Positions 26,401-35,815 of a stretch of DNA of 64,000 nucleotides are shown here, piece by piece. The stretch spans positions 76,243,124 to 76,307,123 of the forward strand of contig CM049308.1 of assembly GCA_026874595.1 (NCBI GenBank), given 5' to 3'. The number at the start of each line of letters is the position of its first letter. The stretch's first letter is position 1. A model generated the notes under the pieces. That model was not told where the DNA came from and did not search any database. It worked only from the letters and a program-made list of their open reading frames with translations. Source of the stretch: Sipunculus nudus. Lineage: Eukaryota > Annelida > Sipuncula > Golfingiida > Sipunculidae. A program made the translations under genes and the position numbers.

Positions 26401-29400
26401 TGCTGGACAGTTTCAGAGAAGAAGATTTTTAAAGCTTTTTTAGCTTTTTCCCTATAAAATCTAAGAAAATGCAGTTAGAAAAAAAATAAACAAAATCCGA
26501 TATAGTTTTTTGGATGACTGATTAGTTGCAAAAAATTTGGTGATGCTAGTTCCTGCCGTGTTTTAGATAGCTATGGCTAACGTACAGACGACGCACGACG
26601 CACGACACACGACGGACGCCGCCGCACCATCGCATAAGCTCACAGGTTCGCTAAAAATGGTCAATATCAGGTCAGTAGTTTTGATATTAGGCAGTCTTGA
26701 GGTGTAACAATGGGTTTTTAATGGAAAACAGAGGTTTTTCCTTAATAATTCGAAGGAACGAAGTCCTAGTGACCCAATTTTCGGTATGGTAGGAGATTTT
26801 GGGGACATCTAAAAGTATGCCGAATTTCAGATTCTTAGGTCCAACGGGTTCAAAACGTGCCAGTTTAACAGACGGACGGAGGGACAGCCGACGGACAAAG
26901 GACCACGACTATAGCTCAGAGGACTTATAGTCAGCTGAGCTAAAAATGTTGTATAAACTGGCTCCGATGACCATTCAGTCTTTAGACTGTCAGACTTGCA
27001 ACACGAATTATGCCAGGATATTCAGGATGAATCAACAGCCAGCAAGGAGAGATGTCCCCTTGCTACTTCTGCTGGACAGAAAGCTGAAGTTTTCAGTGCA
27101 AGGAAACACATCCGAAGGCTACCACTGAAACCATCATCAAACATATCCACAGCTTATGGAATGTTAAGTCTGAGATATCCTGAGTGCAGCAGACAAGTTG
27201 TCAGTTGTTGCCAGCTATTCAAGCCAGGTGATCCTATTTTACAGGGGGAAGCATGGAGAACAGGAGAAGGCACTCTTCATGTTGGGGACTGACAAGCAAG
27301 CACATGGGGCTGCCATCAACAATGAAATGCTGCATTTTGCTAGGTGCCACAACAGAAAACCAAGGGTCCCCCAAAGAGAACGACACTCGCTTCCTCCAGG
27401 CACTGGTGGCAGACATTGGGTGTCTTGGTATGAAAATGCCACTAGGAGCGGAGTAGTATACCGTGGTCGATTAACCTGCAGAAACCGAAGCAGAATAAGA
27501 CGATGCAAGTATTCTGTCGATAGCCGGAGCAACAGCGTAGCAGGTGGAGGATGGTGACTCAGACAGAGACGTAAATGAATCACCGGTTGATGCCAAAGAT
27601 GGTCTGCAGGCCATGATCAGGTTCTTTGAACAGCAACCAGACGCCACTGATAGGGCAAATATACTGGAGAATCTTTGGCATGCTAGCATCACAGATTTTT
27701 TTTCACTAGAGAAATTTTCAACAGATTATGTCATTAACATTAACAATTTTTTTCTTTATATATATGTTCATTATGTAATAAAATTGTTTCATTTTTTTTC
27801 TTAAATATATGTTCATTATTTAATAAACTTGTTTCATTTGATATGAACTTTCTGTCTTCTGTACCCATAGCATAAAAAGTAGTCATATACTCGTATATCA
27901 GAAGCGGATCCAGGGGGGGTCCAGGGGGTCCGGACCCCCCCTTTTTCACCTGAAGCAACCTTTTTTAAGGGGTTTTAGACGTAATTTTGCGGCCTGGACC
28001 CCCCCTTTTCCAGACGTGATGACCTTTTTTTTAGGATTTTCATTAGTCCTCCTGGGTTGGACCCCCCCTTTTCCTAAATCCTGGATCCGCCCCTGTATAT
28101 ATTCATGAGCCTATACATTGGAGCTGTAACAATAAAGCAAACCCAGTCTTCATTTTACTTCCAACCAAAAATTTCTGATATCAATGCAACAGGATAGGCG
28201 AGCACTGCAGTACATTCACTCACACGGCTTGTATCACGACTGGCTTACCAAAATACCGGCCGAATCTGCATGCTAGTCCAGAACCAGACTCTGACAGACC
28301 TCACAACCCAACCCAACCCCCCCCCCCCCCCCGGGCCTGTCAGCATACAGCATGGAAGTGGTTCTTCCAGCCAAGAAATCAGGCCAAAGGCTTGTCCTGC
28401 ACAATATACAGTTCCCAGTCCCAACAATGGTACATTTTACATTAAGAGTTGTGAAATGTAACATGCTTTACTTTCTTGCAGCAAAATCATGATGGTCTCT
28501 CAAAATTCAAGATCCCTAATATTGTGAATGAAAACCATGCTAACACTGTCCCTCATCTTTTAAATGTACGGTACTATGTTCATTTACAATGCAGGGGATT
28601 ATTGGATAATTTGTCCATAAACAAGCATGATATCACTGCACTTCATTGATTGATTATATGTTGTGTGATTATAGCTAAAGGGCTTGTGAAGAGGCATTTG
28701 TCCGAGGCTCTTAAATTATGTTGCATTGTCTTGGGAAAATAAACAGGACACTGCACCATGGATCATGGTGCTCATCTGCGAGACTGTGGCCAACTAGCCT
28801 GATTAAATCGGACTCAATATTATTAGGCCCTGCTATATATTGAGTCCAATAGCTATACAGTGAGAGTTTCTACAATATAAGCCTCAGACTACACACCACC
28901 CAATGCCCTTGTCACCACTGGTGTCAACAAGTGTTTATTACCCCGTGCCAGGGCGTCACTCTTTAGAGCTGGGTCTGTTGAAACAAAATGTAACAATTTT
29001 AGCTGTCAATCACTGGAGTCAGCAAGACTATCAGTGAGGTCATCAAGTGCACCTATTGGACTGTTCTTCTCTGTCCCTACAAAACTCACTGACCTGCCTC
29101 TGGTGAAAAGGTCTGTAAATGTTTAAAAATGATGATCCAAATTTAATTTTAGTTGCTATCGAAACCATGAAACACATACTTATTGGCATAAATGGTGTAA
29201 TCCTATGCCTTGCTGTTAGGATGTAAACAAGCAGGCAAAGAAGATGCAATGGATCCTTTGCATCTTCTGTGGCTTATATTATAGAAACTCTCACCTTATG
29301 GCTATCAGACCCAATATATGGCAAGGCCATAATACTGCCAACATGACTTGAGAACTTCAAAGTGAGAGCTTAATATGACTTATTTTTTTGGAAGGGTATA

Positions 29401-30038
29401 GAATTCATATGTTGGCATACATGTCTATTTCAAGGTTTATGCAGAAGGAAATAAAAAAAAGATTGTTGGTATTTAACTAAGGCTCTTGAAAGCAATAAAT
29501 GGAAGAATCAATATGGTTCTCATAGGTTACTTTTTACAAAAAAAAAGAGAAAGAGACATTGTCACTGTATTTATTTCTTCCCTAAAGCCGATTGGGGCAT
29601 AATAAACTTATCAACCCATAACGTCAACACTCAACAGTCCACGAAACTTGACAGAACTTGTCGACGCGACCCATCATTGTCAATATAGCCAACTGTCAAT
29701 CGGATCGTGCAGATTGCCAAATGACAGTTTTAGTACTAACACTGTCAGTAACAGCTACAACTGTTCATGACTATTAATACCACAGAAATGACGTTTCAGT
29801 AAATTATATATGGACTACACAAGTTACCTGACACAATCCCCTGGCCTCCATGGTGTGAAAATTCGATAGCGTTCACGCACCCAAAATGGCCTTTCAGGTC
29901 TTTTCTGAACAAACTTCGAGCTCTATTGAGCCTCTGTCTTCCAAGCAGAGGGTTTTCTCTCGCCCCATAGCCAAGGCTACGGTTTTCGAGAATATTACAT
30001 ACATTTGTGCAGCCTGTTTTGGGCTGGAATGCCCGCAT
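8269..30038 (-). CDS. DCAF5: DCAF5 (WDR22), first two coding exons; gene continues left
   Basis: DDB1- and CUL4-associated factor 5 is a WD40 protein that presents substrates to the CUL4-DDB1 ubiquitin ligase. Two minus-strand exons, 29828-30038 and 8269-8412, join in frame (phase 1) into about 118 residues. These contain the conserved DCAF5 N terminus: RKDLKGHFGCVNAIEFS, then VSGGDDRRVLYW, then KGEHNSNIFCLAF and KVFSGG. This is WD repeat 1 and the start of repeat 2. Splice sites are GT at 29827 and AG at 8413. Intron 1 is about 21.4 kb and packed with nested mobile elements. The remaining WD repeats and long C-terminal tail are off the left edge. Confidence 0.93.
8413..8990. other. DCAF5 intron 1, 3' end, no gene seen
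   Basis: AT-rich sequence between exon 2 and the minisatellite. The 8584-8901 minus-strand open frame shows no family features and is treated as chance. Confidence 0.5.
8992..10045. repeat. 39-bp minisatellite, about 27 copies
   Basis: A tandem array whose unit holds AACTGTTATCAACTGTGACT followed by GCCACTGTCAAATGAAACA. The unit is 39 bases, so it stays open in several frames and gives a 13-residue peptide repeat on both strands. This is a by-product of unit length, not evidence of a gene. Copies are near identical in 9000-9700 and decay toward 10045, with variants ending ATGATGTAAAACAG. Each unit contains a small inverted repeat, CAGTT-ATC-AACTG. It lies inside DCAF5 intron 1. Confidence 0.92.
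10110..10575. repeat. 145-bp tandem repeat, three copies
   Basis: The phrase AACTTTCC ends at 10200, 10345 and 10490, exactly 145 apart. Each copy carries CCAATTTCATTCAAATT (or a variant), GGTCAGTGA, TACCTTGGTTGG and a run of CTGTCTGTC. The two directly neighbouring tandem arrays (39 bp and 145 bp) share no obvious unit. Confidence 0.85.
10576..12000. other. Intron sequence, short degenerate repeat only
   Basis: 10610-10780 holds two or three loose copies of a ~75-base unit (TCTCAATGT...TTTAGGTTTT...CCTGCA). The rest, to 12000, shows no gene or clear element. Confidence 0.4.
12004..12845 (+). pseudogene. Retroelement gag-like ORF with CCHC knuckle, frameshifted
   Basis: Two overlapping plus-strand frames, the second ending at 12845, read as one protein broken near 12425. 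The second frame ends with a CCHC zinc knuckle, C-x2-C-x4-H-x4-C (CFPCKSPDHLISEC), followed by a basic stretch (HWRKLRKQGKRREK). A knuckle plus basic tail is typical of retroelement gag-type nucleic-acid binding proteins. No polymerase follows. The class (LTR, DIRS-like or other) cannot be decided from this piece. Confidence 0.6.
12855..12975 (-). repeat. tRNA-derived SINE-like segment
   Basis: On the minus strand there is an A-box-like TGGCTCAGTGG (12954-12964) and, about 28 bases further, a B-box-like GTTCAAATC (12917-12925). The A-box is preceded by a tRNA-like GTGG and followed by TAGAGC. This is the internal RNA polymerase III promoter layout of tRNAs and tRNA-derived SINEs. The flanks do not fold into a full cloverleaf by eye, so a SINE head or decayed tRNA is more likely than a functional tRNA. 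Confidence 0.5.
12972..13150. mobile_element. Possible pogo/Tigger-like MITE end
   Basis: CAGTGAAGTCTTGATATAAC (about 12979) resembles the terminal repeat of pogo/Tigger-type transposons, and TTATAACGAACTAG follows near 13121. A clean opposite terminus was not found, so the extent is a guess. Confidence 0.25.
13151..13462. other. Intron sequence, nothing recognised
   Basis: No gene, tandem repeat or terminus identified. Confidence 0.4.
15115..15144. repeat. Poly(G) run of 28
   Basis: An uninterrupted G28 followed by TGATTGGGGTGG. It can form G-quadruplexes and is prone to length error in sequencing. Confidence 0.9.
15299..17930 (+). mobile_element. Innermost family-1 element, about 2.6 kb
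   Basis: 5' end ACAAGGGACCTATGGGTCAC followed by GACGCTCAGCTG. 3' end has AGCTCAGATGACT-TAT-AGTCAGCTGAGCT as a hairpin (17897-17925), then AAAAAT. A GACGGACGGA microsatellite sits at 17840-17882. The interrupted host sequence resembles CTTGACAATAACCAGCC at 45587. The 5' part repeats 13463-14570 with divergence, including GAGTTGGGTTGGACACCTGG (14150, 16368). Confidence 0.8.
18871..23189 (+). mobile_element. Family-4 HINE-like element containing a 287-bp satellite
   Basis: 5' end CTAGACATTTC, then a perfect hairpin TGGCACC-GCA-GGTGCCA (18883-18899), then GTATACCCAGACA (18902-18914). 3' end GTATCCCC...GGGGATAC hairpin (23155-23181), whose TGTCTGGGGATAC (23169-23181) is the inverse of the 5' repeat with one mismatch. 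The host sequence is a family-1 body. The intact form is at 26716-26750 (GGAAAACAGAGGTTTTTCCT). The interior is the satellite array, then a GGTGGCGCCACC-containing module (22842-22853) and a GCG microsatellite at 23118. Confidence 0.8.
19010..22560. repeat. 287-bp satellite array with 4-monomer higher-order repeat
   Basis: About twelve monomers of roughly 287 bases, each with TGACCTTGACCTTTGACCT, GGAATTATCATCCAGAAACT and TCTTGGCAGGTGAACTATAT. A diagnostic stretch after CTTTTTAAAGA reads TGTGTCC (B), GGTTTCC (A) or TGTGACC (C). The order from 19321 is B A C A B A C A B C A, so a B-A-C-A block of about 1150 bases is itself repeated, with one A missing in the third block. Frames of 60-110 residues here are repeat shadows. 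Confidence 0.9.
23785..26657 (+). mobile_element. Family-5 HINE-like element, about 2.9 kb
   Basis: 5' end TTAACAAGG with hairpin AGGCCT-AC-AGGCCT (23791-23804), then GCGAACCTGTG (23808-23818). 3' end CACAGGTTCGC (26641-26651), the exact 11-base inverse, then TAAAAAT. It interrupts a family-1 body, which resumes at 26658 with GTCAATATCAGGTCAG. The interior holds a family-3 fragment from 23974, a local duplication around GCCAAAGCTATAAATAGA (24947, 25007) and two body modules, with GGTGGCGCCACC at 24393 and 26186. A GACGCACGACGC microsatellite lies near 26585. Confidence 0.8.
23974..24770 (+). repeat. Family-3 element fragment
   Basis: It begins ACTAGAATATGGGTAGTC with the hairpin arms TAGTC...GACTA, then GTCTATCCACC. 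Monomers carry AGGTGGCGCCACCTGTCAT, AACCTGCAAAATTTCAGG and ACAGACGCTGTGCAAAAATG. The right end is not recognisable. Full copies of this family are at 31105 and 51841. Confidence 0.65.
26948..27780 (+). pseudogene. Unidentified decayed coding remnant
   Basis: Several overlapping plus-strand frames with protein-like composition run from about 26990 to 27720. The last (from about 27544) reads DGLQAMIRFFEQQPDATDRA, then ILENLWHASITDFF. The acidic helix plus an aromatic ITDFF end is reminiscent of transposase C-termini, but no catalytic motif is visible and the family is not assigned. Frames shift repeatedly, so any gene is dead. Confidence 0.35.
27899..28095. mobile_element. MITE with GGATCC-containing inverted ends, 197 bp
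   Basis: The left end CAGAAGCGGATCCAGG and right end CCTGGATCCGCCCCTG are inverted repeats matching at 14 of 16 positions. TATAT flanks both sides (27894-27898, 28096-28100) as a target duplication. The interior is built of poly-G/poly-C blocks, including the palindrome GGGGGTCCGGACCCCC. No coding capacity. Confidence 0.85.
28096..29827. other. DCAF5 intron 1, 5' part; no gene seen
   Basis: Mostly unique sequence, with a poly(C) run at about 28317-28332. No recognisable frame on either strand apart from chance ORFs around the poly(C). Confidence 0.5.
29828..30038 (-). CDS. DCAF5: DCAF5 coding exon 1
   Basis: It encodes 70 residues plus one base of a glycine codon. The ATG at 30038 has A at -3 (GCAAAATG) and an in-frame TAA five codons upstream (30051-30053), so it is the first possible start in this exon. 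The first ~28 residues are not obviously conserved. From NPLLGRQRLNRARSLF onward the match to vertebrate DCAF5 is clear, ending GGQGIVSG. The donor is G|GTAACT. One residue is unusual: glycine where the human protein has tryptophan (GGQ-W). Confidence 0.92.
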
Positions 30039-31104
30039 TTTGCTGCGCTGTTACATGGAATATGGCTTCCCACTCGGTTTCCTATGTTCGGCTATCAGCC
30101 GGTTTTGCACGAAACACAACATTGGCTGAGAGAGGGGTGTCACTATTCATAACATTCACTTACATTCGAGTCAATTTTTGATCTGTTTTAATGATATAAT
30201 TGCATTTTAGAACTCATATGAAAAAATTTTACCATATGTCTGGGGCATGAAATAACAAAAACAGGTCTCAAATATTCCAAAGTGTTAAATAATTATTTTT
30301 ATATCGGAGTTATATCAAAATATACAAGTAGAGAATGAACATGCTTTGCGGCACAATTCGAATGTAAGATTTATCATTCATTACAGCTCGGGCCATAAAT
30401 AGGCTGCGCAATGTGTGTAATGAATGAAACAATGGAATTACTCCTTTTCTGTATCATATATATATATAGTGTACACAAAAGATATACCATAGATTTACCT
30501 GTAATTTAGTACATGTCACACACATACTCATGCATTCAGTGTTATCACTTTAATCAGACTTGAAATTAATATTTTACATTAACAGAGAAACTATGTGCTG
30601 AACAAATAATTTTTGTTTTGACAATATGCCACGCCCACTTTTTATCATAAGTTAATGAACATGTTCATCTTAAATTATAAAGACCATATGTTTTACAAAG
30701 ATATCAATACTTTTTATAGTAAATGGAAATACTGAATGATAAAATGAACCAGTCGCAAACAGTGTCATAATGAATATATATTCTTCCATATAGTCCTTTG
30801 CAGTGCAATAAAAAAAAAAAAAAAAAACATAAGCCTATGATTATAAACATGTAATCCTTAATCCTTCGAGATTCTCTTCTCATTACGCACAAACAAACTG
30901 AACCTTATATTGGTATACTTCATGACAGAGGACTTGTACGTGATTATAAAAAAAATCACATGCTCTTTTAACGGCCGAACACAAAAATACATCCGTTCAC
31001 CCCGAGTTTGAAAAAAAGTTGTTTAATTGCCACCTGCATATTTGGAGGCCTAATATCGTCATAGCTTTCCATCTGAAATTAAACGTGTACTAACACTTTC
31101 TCAA
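30039..31104. other. DCAF5 5' UTR and upstream region
   Basis: Upstream (on the minus strand) of the DCAF5 start codon. A promoter is expected here, but no TATA box or initiator could be assigned with confidence. Contains an A run at 30810-30827 and a TATATATATA stretch near 30458. No other gene. Confidence 0.4.
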
Positions 31105-32275
31105 ACTAGAATACGGGTAGTCGACAAGCGACTACGTGTATCCGCCAGAATCAGAGTGGAACGGGTGAAATGACGCATGGATTGAGTGGCAAGGGGAAAT
31201 AGAGTGAGGTTTGTTGCATATTAGCATGAATGTCTGTAGCCAAAATGTATATGTAGGTAGCGCCACCTGCCAAAAAAAGCTAACCAAGATGTATAAACAC
31301 GCAAAATATTAGGCAGATAAGTCAAACCACTACTGAGATATGAGTGATTTTAGCCCACGGCAGACAAACAGACGGACGCTGTGCAAAAATGGTTGCAGGT
31401 GGCCCCTCCAGTTTTGTGTATGATAAAGAGCTATGTGAGATTTATACACATGCAAAATTTTGGCCCAATCGGTCAAACGATTCCCGAGATATGAGCTTGG
31501 ATGTCTGCAGCGTAAACTAGAATGTAGGTGGCGCCACCTTTCATAAAATCAAGAAAGCTGTTCAGGATATATAAACCTGCAAAATTTTAGGCAGATATGT
31601 GACACCACTGCCGAGATATGAGTGATTTTATCCCACAGCAGACAAACAGACGGACGCTGTGCAAAATGGTTGCTGGTGGCGCCACCAGTTTTGCGTATTG
31701 TAAAGAGCTATGTGAGATCTATACACATGCAAATTTCAGGAAGATACTTCAAACCAGTCTGGAGATATAAGCATGGATGTCTGCAGCGTGAACGTGAATG
31801 TAGTTGGCGCCACCGGTCATAAAATCAAGAAAGCTATCCAGGATGTATACGCATGCCGAATTGCAGGTGAATTAGTCAAACCACTGAGGAGATAAGAGTG
31901 ATTTTAACCCAAGGCAGACGAACAAATGGACACTGTGCAAACATGGTTGCACGTGGCGCCACCATTTTTTGTGTATGTTATAAAGCTATCCAAGGGCTAC
32001 ATTTTTACACAATTTTATTCCTGATCAGTCAAACGGTTCCCGAGATATGTGGGTTTATGTGTGGAAACAGACGCACAAATGGACACTGGGCAGAGAGGAA
32101 AGGTCAGAGGTCAACGCAGATTGGTTAGGCACCAGTTCACATGTGACCCGATCATTGGTGTAAGTTTCGGAAAAATCCGTCCAGTAGTCTCAGAGGAGTT
32201 CTCCGGAAACGAACGCGGCGGAACCCGGTCAAAAACATAGTATTCGCAAAACTTTGTTTTGGGGGATACCATTAT
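31105..32275 (+). mobile_element. Family-3 HINE-like element, about 1.2 kb
   Basis: 5' end ACTAGAATACGG with a perfect hairpin GTAGTCG-ACAAG-CGACTAC (31117-31135), then GTGTATCCGCC. 3' end CATAGTATTCGC...GGGGGATACC (32261-32270), where GGATAC is the inverse of GTATCC. The 3' module resembles that of family 4 at 23150. The interior has monomers with GGTGGCGCCACC at 31527 and 31675 and GACGGACGCTGTGCAAA words. It lies upstream of DCAF5. Confidence 0.75.
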
Positions 32276-34967
32276 AAAATGCACGTACACAAAAGGTATT
32301 ATAATCTCAGATACAAGTAAAATAATAGTGTTTATGCACGGTCTTAGTCAACGACTTTGAACAACCCAACTAGCCCAGACGCGAAACTGCACGAGTAAAT
32401 AATAATAAAAAAATGTGGAGCCTTGCGTATGTTTAATGTATCATAAATAGAATGTGTGAGGCCACAACGAAAGATAGGGTCCCGTTCAGCACATTTAAAC
32501 TTGCTGCATGCCCATTGTATTCGTGTTTTTGTTACCATATCACATGCTCACTCTCGTTTATGTTTCTTTGTGGACGTTAATGTTGATTAGCGTATGTGTG
32601 TAGTCTTGGACTCGGTCTTGTTTGTGTTACATAGAATGTTAAAATTGAGACCAGTCAAAACACCTTAACTGCATCAAGACGCATGCACACATGTCAATGA
32701 ACACTTAAGATTAAATTTTAATCTTTTTCCCTTTTATTGTCCAGTTCCTTAATTTCAAGGTAATGACTCTCAAAATTTAAACAAAAGAAACCTTTCTATA
32801 ATGTAATTCAAGAGCACAACTGGAATGACTTCAAGCGTTCGTCTGACCATTGGTAGGAGTTCTACTTTTAAAAAAAGAACTGTAGACTTTTTGTCGACCG
32901 TCGACTAGCTACACAGTCCAACATGAAAGTTAAATAAGATGACTTTCAATGTTCACTTTAACATCATAACCTTACTTTATACTCATATTTTATATGTCCT
33001 CCAGATCGATCTGGCTTGTGCGAATTTCTTTACCTTGTCCTTCGGATTTCTTTTGAATTACTTTCTCTGTCCTCATTAAAAAGTTAACAGACCTATTCTA
33101 AGAGCATGCGCACTGCCCGTAACTGTCGTCTGCTTTGTTGGTGTCCATTGTGGTTTTTGTTGTATGAAACAGGAGTCATATGTTATACGACTCCATGCAG
33201 TAGGAACCTCGCCTGCAAGGATATGATATGTTTCCTTTAATTATTTAAAATATATTTAATTACTTGAACTGTGACCATTTAACTAACTTGAGCACTTAGT
33301 GTTACAGATGTCGCCAACGGCGGGAAAATGGAATTCATATTGCCCTTTCGTAGGTGCCACGCACTCCAAATACCGCTATTTTTTTTCAGAGCAAGCATAC
33401 ACAAATATTTCATCGTTCGTATGCCGTTGCCAACTGCTGTTAATCTAACAACTCTCTTCTCTTGATCAGTACCAAGAAGCAGACACGTTTCCAGTTTCAC
33501 ATTTTGCATGGTTGATTCTTCAAAGTCTTGGAAATATCAGATATATAACGTCAATGACTGTTCCCTGTCCTTACTGGTGAAGGAGATTTGACCTACGGGG
33601 AGGTTAAAACGCTAATTGATTTATTATCTACTGACTTTGTAACAGGTATAGACTGAACTTTCATTTTTTCCTTTTCACCTGTATATTTTCATTCATTTCA
33701 TATTTCCATTCATTTCATATTGTAATGTACTTCATTTTATGATTTTATATAAATATACATATATATACATATATATATATGTATACATGTAAATATATAT
33801 GTTAACTTTTTAATTTTACTTTAACCATTTTTTATGTTTGTCTTATTCCCTTTTAAATAAAATACTTTGATTATATATTTTTCTTTCATATTAATTATGA
33901 ACTTTTCAAATAATTAAAAAAATGATTCTACTCGCATAAAAATAGAAATATGTGAACAAAATAAGAAGCATTCAACTCAAAATTGGGGCAAGTTCCTTGT
34001 TTTTCCAACCTGTTTTAAGACCAATATTGTAGTTAAATCTAGAACGTGTTCTTGACATTAACTTGTCAGACAATAAAAGAAAATAAAAAAGCGTAGAAAT
34101 GGTTACGTCAAATGCTACAAGTGTCATGAATCTTATGATTGCTGATTCGGTGTGTGTCGTCCTAACGCCTTTGATCATAAAGAATCAATCAGCATTGATT
34201 GTGATAAAGTAGGACCAAACGTGGTACTGAAAATAAGCCAGTGAGTAAGATTGCGTTCAAGTACTCACACCGGCATATACTGCATTAATTACCACAGGAG
34301 ATTACACAGCCATGCTTTTTCTACTCACACTGAGTAGTGAGTCTCTCCTTTGATAAGCATAACTCAAAGAAACATCAAAACAGATTAAAGTTGGCCTGTT
34401 CAGCCTACGAATGAAAATGTCTCAGGTGAGCACTAATGCTCATACCTTTTGATATCTCCCTTTGTTCACCCAACTGAGTTTATAACAGTTGGTTGATCAA
34501 ACAACACCGAGTAGTTCTGCAAAAGGCATTTGTTTCCTTTGATTTCATTACACCAAAGAGTAATTATGTTATATAATTTCTTGAATTAGAATTCCTGCAT
34601 CATTTTGACAAATTATTATTTTGACTACACATATCCCTGGGATAAGGTATATTGAAACCAATTTATAACACCACACTCCCAGGGGAAGCAGTTTGTGCAA
34701 TTAACGAACAGTTTTTTGTTAGGCTTAACAGAAGCCAAAAGTGAAAGGTTCTGGATCAGCAAAGCAAACTATGAGAAGGTTGTGTCAGGCCTTCCAGCAA
34801 CAGCAAGTGTGAACTTAGTTTTGATCTATTAAGAATTTCAGAGTAAAGTACATTTGGGGAAAGCAGTCTTTCACTATAGTGACATATCATACCCTGTGAA
34901 CCCACAGGAAGAGGTTTTCGAAGTCACACAGCGCTGCCAACAAAACATAGGTGATTCTGGTAGACAC
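32276..34967. other. Intergenic, no gene recognised
   Basis: AT-rich, with a TATATA/CATATATA tract at 33757-33800. A 76-codon minus-strand frame at 33279-33509 has no recognisable features. Confidence 0.45.
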
Positions 34968-35455
34968 AGTTGTGGCTCTGTTGTAAACACAGAGCCACAG
35001 GTCCCTGTCTTCATTTATCTAGCGGACAGGAGCGCATGCAGGTGACTACGATGTACCCACTCTTGGTATTTTAAGCCTGTGGTTAAGCCCTGGGCGATTG
35101 CTTGGTGATTATTTCAGGCTAGCTGTGTGAGCTGTAGGTGTTACATCATCACTGCCAACTTACTGGCCCACCCAGCTAAAATGTGTTACATGCGCCTGGC
35201 CAGCTGAAACAATTCAGTATGTTACCTTGGTAGCAACGCTGCCTGTAGGCAGTGGTCTGGTGTGTGTATCCAGTGGTCAAGTTACAGCACACTCACTGCA
35301 TGCACCAGTGATGATGTAACACATGCATGTACTGCTTGAAACAATCGCACAGGGGCACTGGGACAGGCACCCCACACCAGGTGTAGCCTACTCCTGTCCG
35401 CTAGATAAATGAAGGCAGGGACCTGTGGCTCTGTGTTTACAACAGAGCCATAACT
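34968..35455. mobile_element. MITE with 63-bp terminal inverted repeats
   Basis: 34968-35030 and 35393-35455 are inverted copies differing at two positions. Each end also folds on itself (GGCTCTGT-TGTAAAC-ACAGAGCC). The 360-base interior has no open frame of note. A flanking phrase, GTGATTCTGG(T/C)A(G/A)ACA, occurs just outside both ends (34951, 35464), which could be a target duplication or an older host repeat. Confidence 0.75.
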
Positions 35456-35815
35456 AAGTCTAGTGATTCTGGCAAACAAAAGAGTTGGGATTATGTGCGA
35501 AACAACTAGGCAGGAATTAATAATGCAACAGTAAAGGTTTTTCTGGAAACTTGTAAAACTTGCTGTGTGCGACAGCAAGTGAAGACAGTTCCTGCTGGAC
35601 AACCTATTATTTCCATAGGCTTCATGACGTGTCTAAGTTGACCTTGTCGACATGTCCAGCAGACCAAATGATTCATAAAAATGGATCAGGCAAATGAAAG
35701 ACCACAACAGTAAAATCAGCAAGGGATAACCAAGCATCAGAGGTTGCAGAGAAAATAACAAACATCTTGTGAGTTTGGCCCAACCAAAATTCACTGCTGC
35801 TGTCATAAAAACCCT

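Larger units (their letters stand above)
13463..26947 (+). mobile_element. Outer family-1 HINE-like element carrying nested insertions
   Basis: It opens at 13463 with ACAAGG, the palindrome GACCCATGGGTC (13469-13480) and GCTCAGCTG. It closes at 26947 with ACTTATAGTCAGCTGAGCTA plus an A run, preceded by a GACGGACGGA tract. Three family-1 5' ends (13463, 14571, 15299) and three 3' ends (17930, 18643, 26947) pair like brackets. With the insertions at 14571-18643, 18871-23189 and 23785-26657 removed, a coherent element of about 2.2 kb remains. Its body phrases run in the same order as in the copies at 15299 and 45600. It has no coding capacity and lies in DCAF5 intron 1. Confidence 0.75.

Noticed and set aside
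33279-33509. 76-codon minus-strand frame between ESF1 and DCAF5
   Set aside because: No recognisable motif or convincing splice context; could be chance. An RNA junction would be needed to reconsider.
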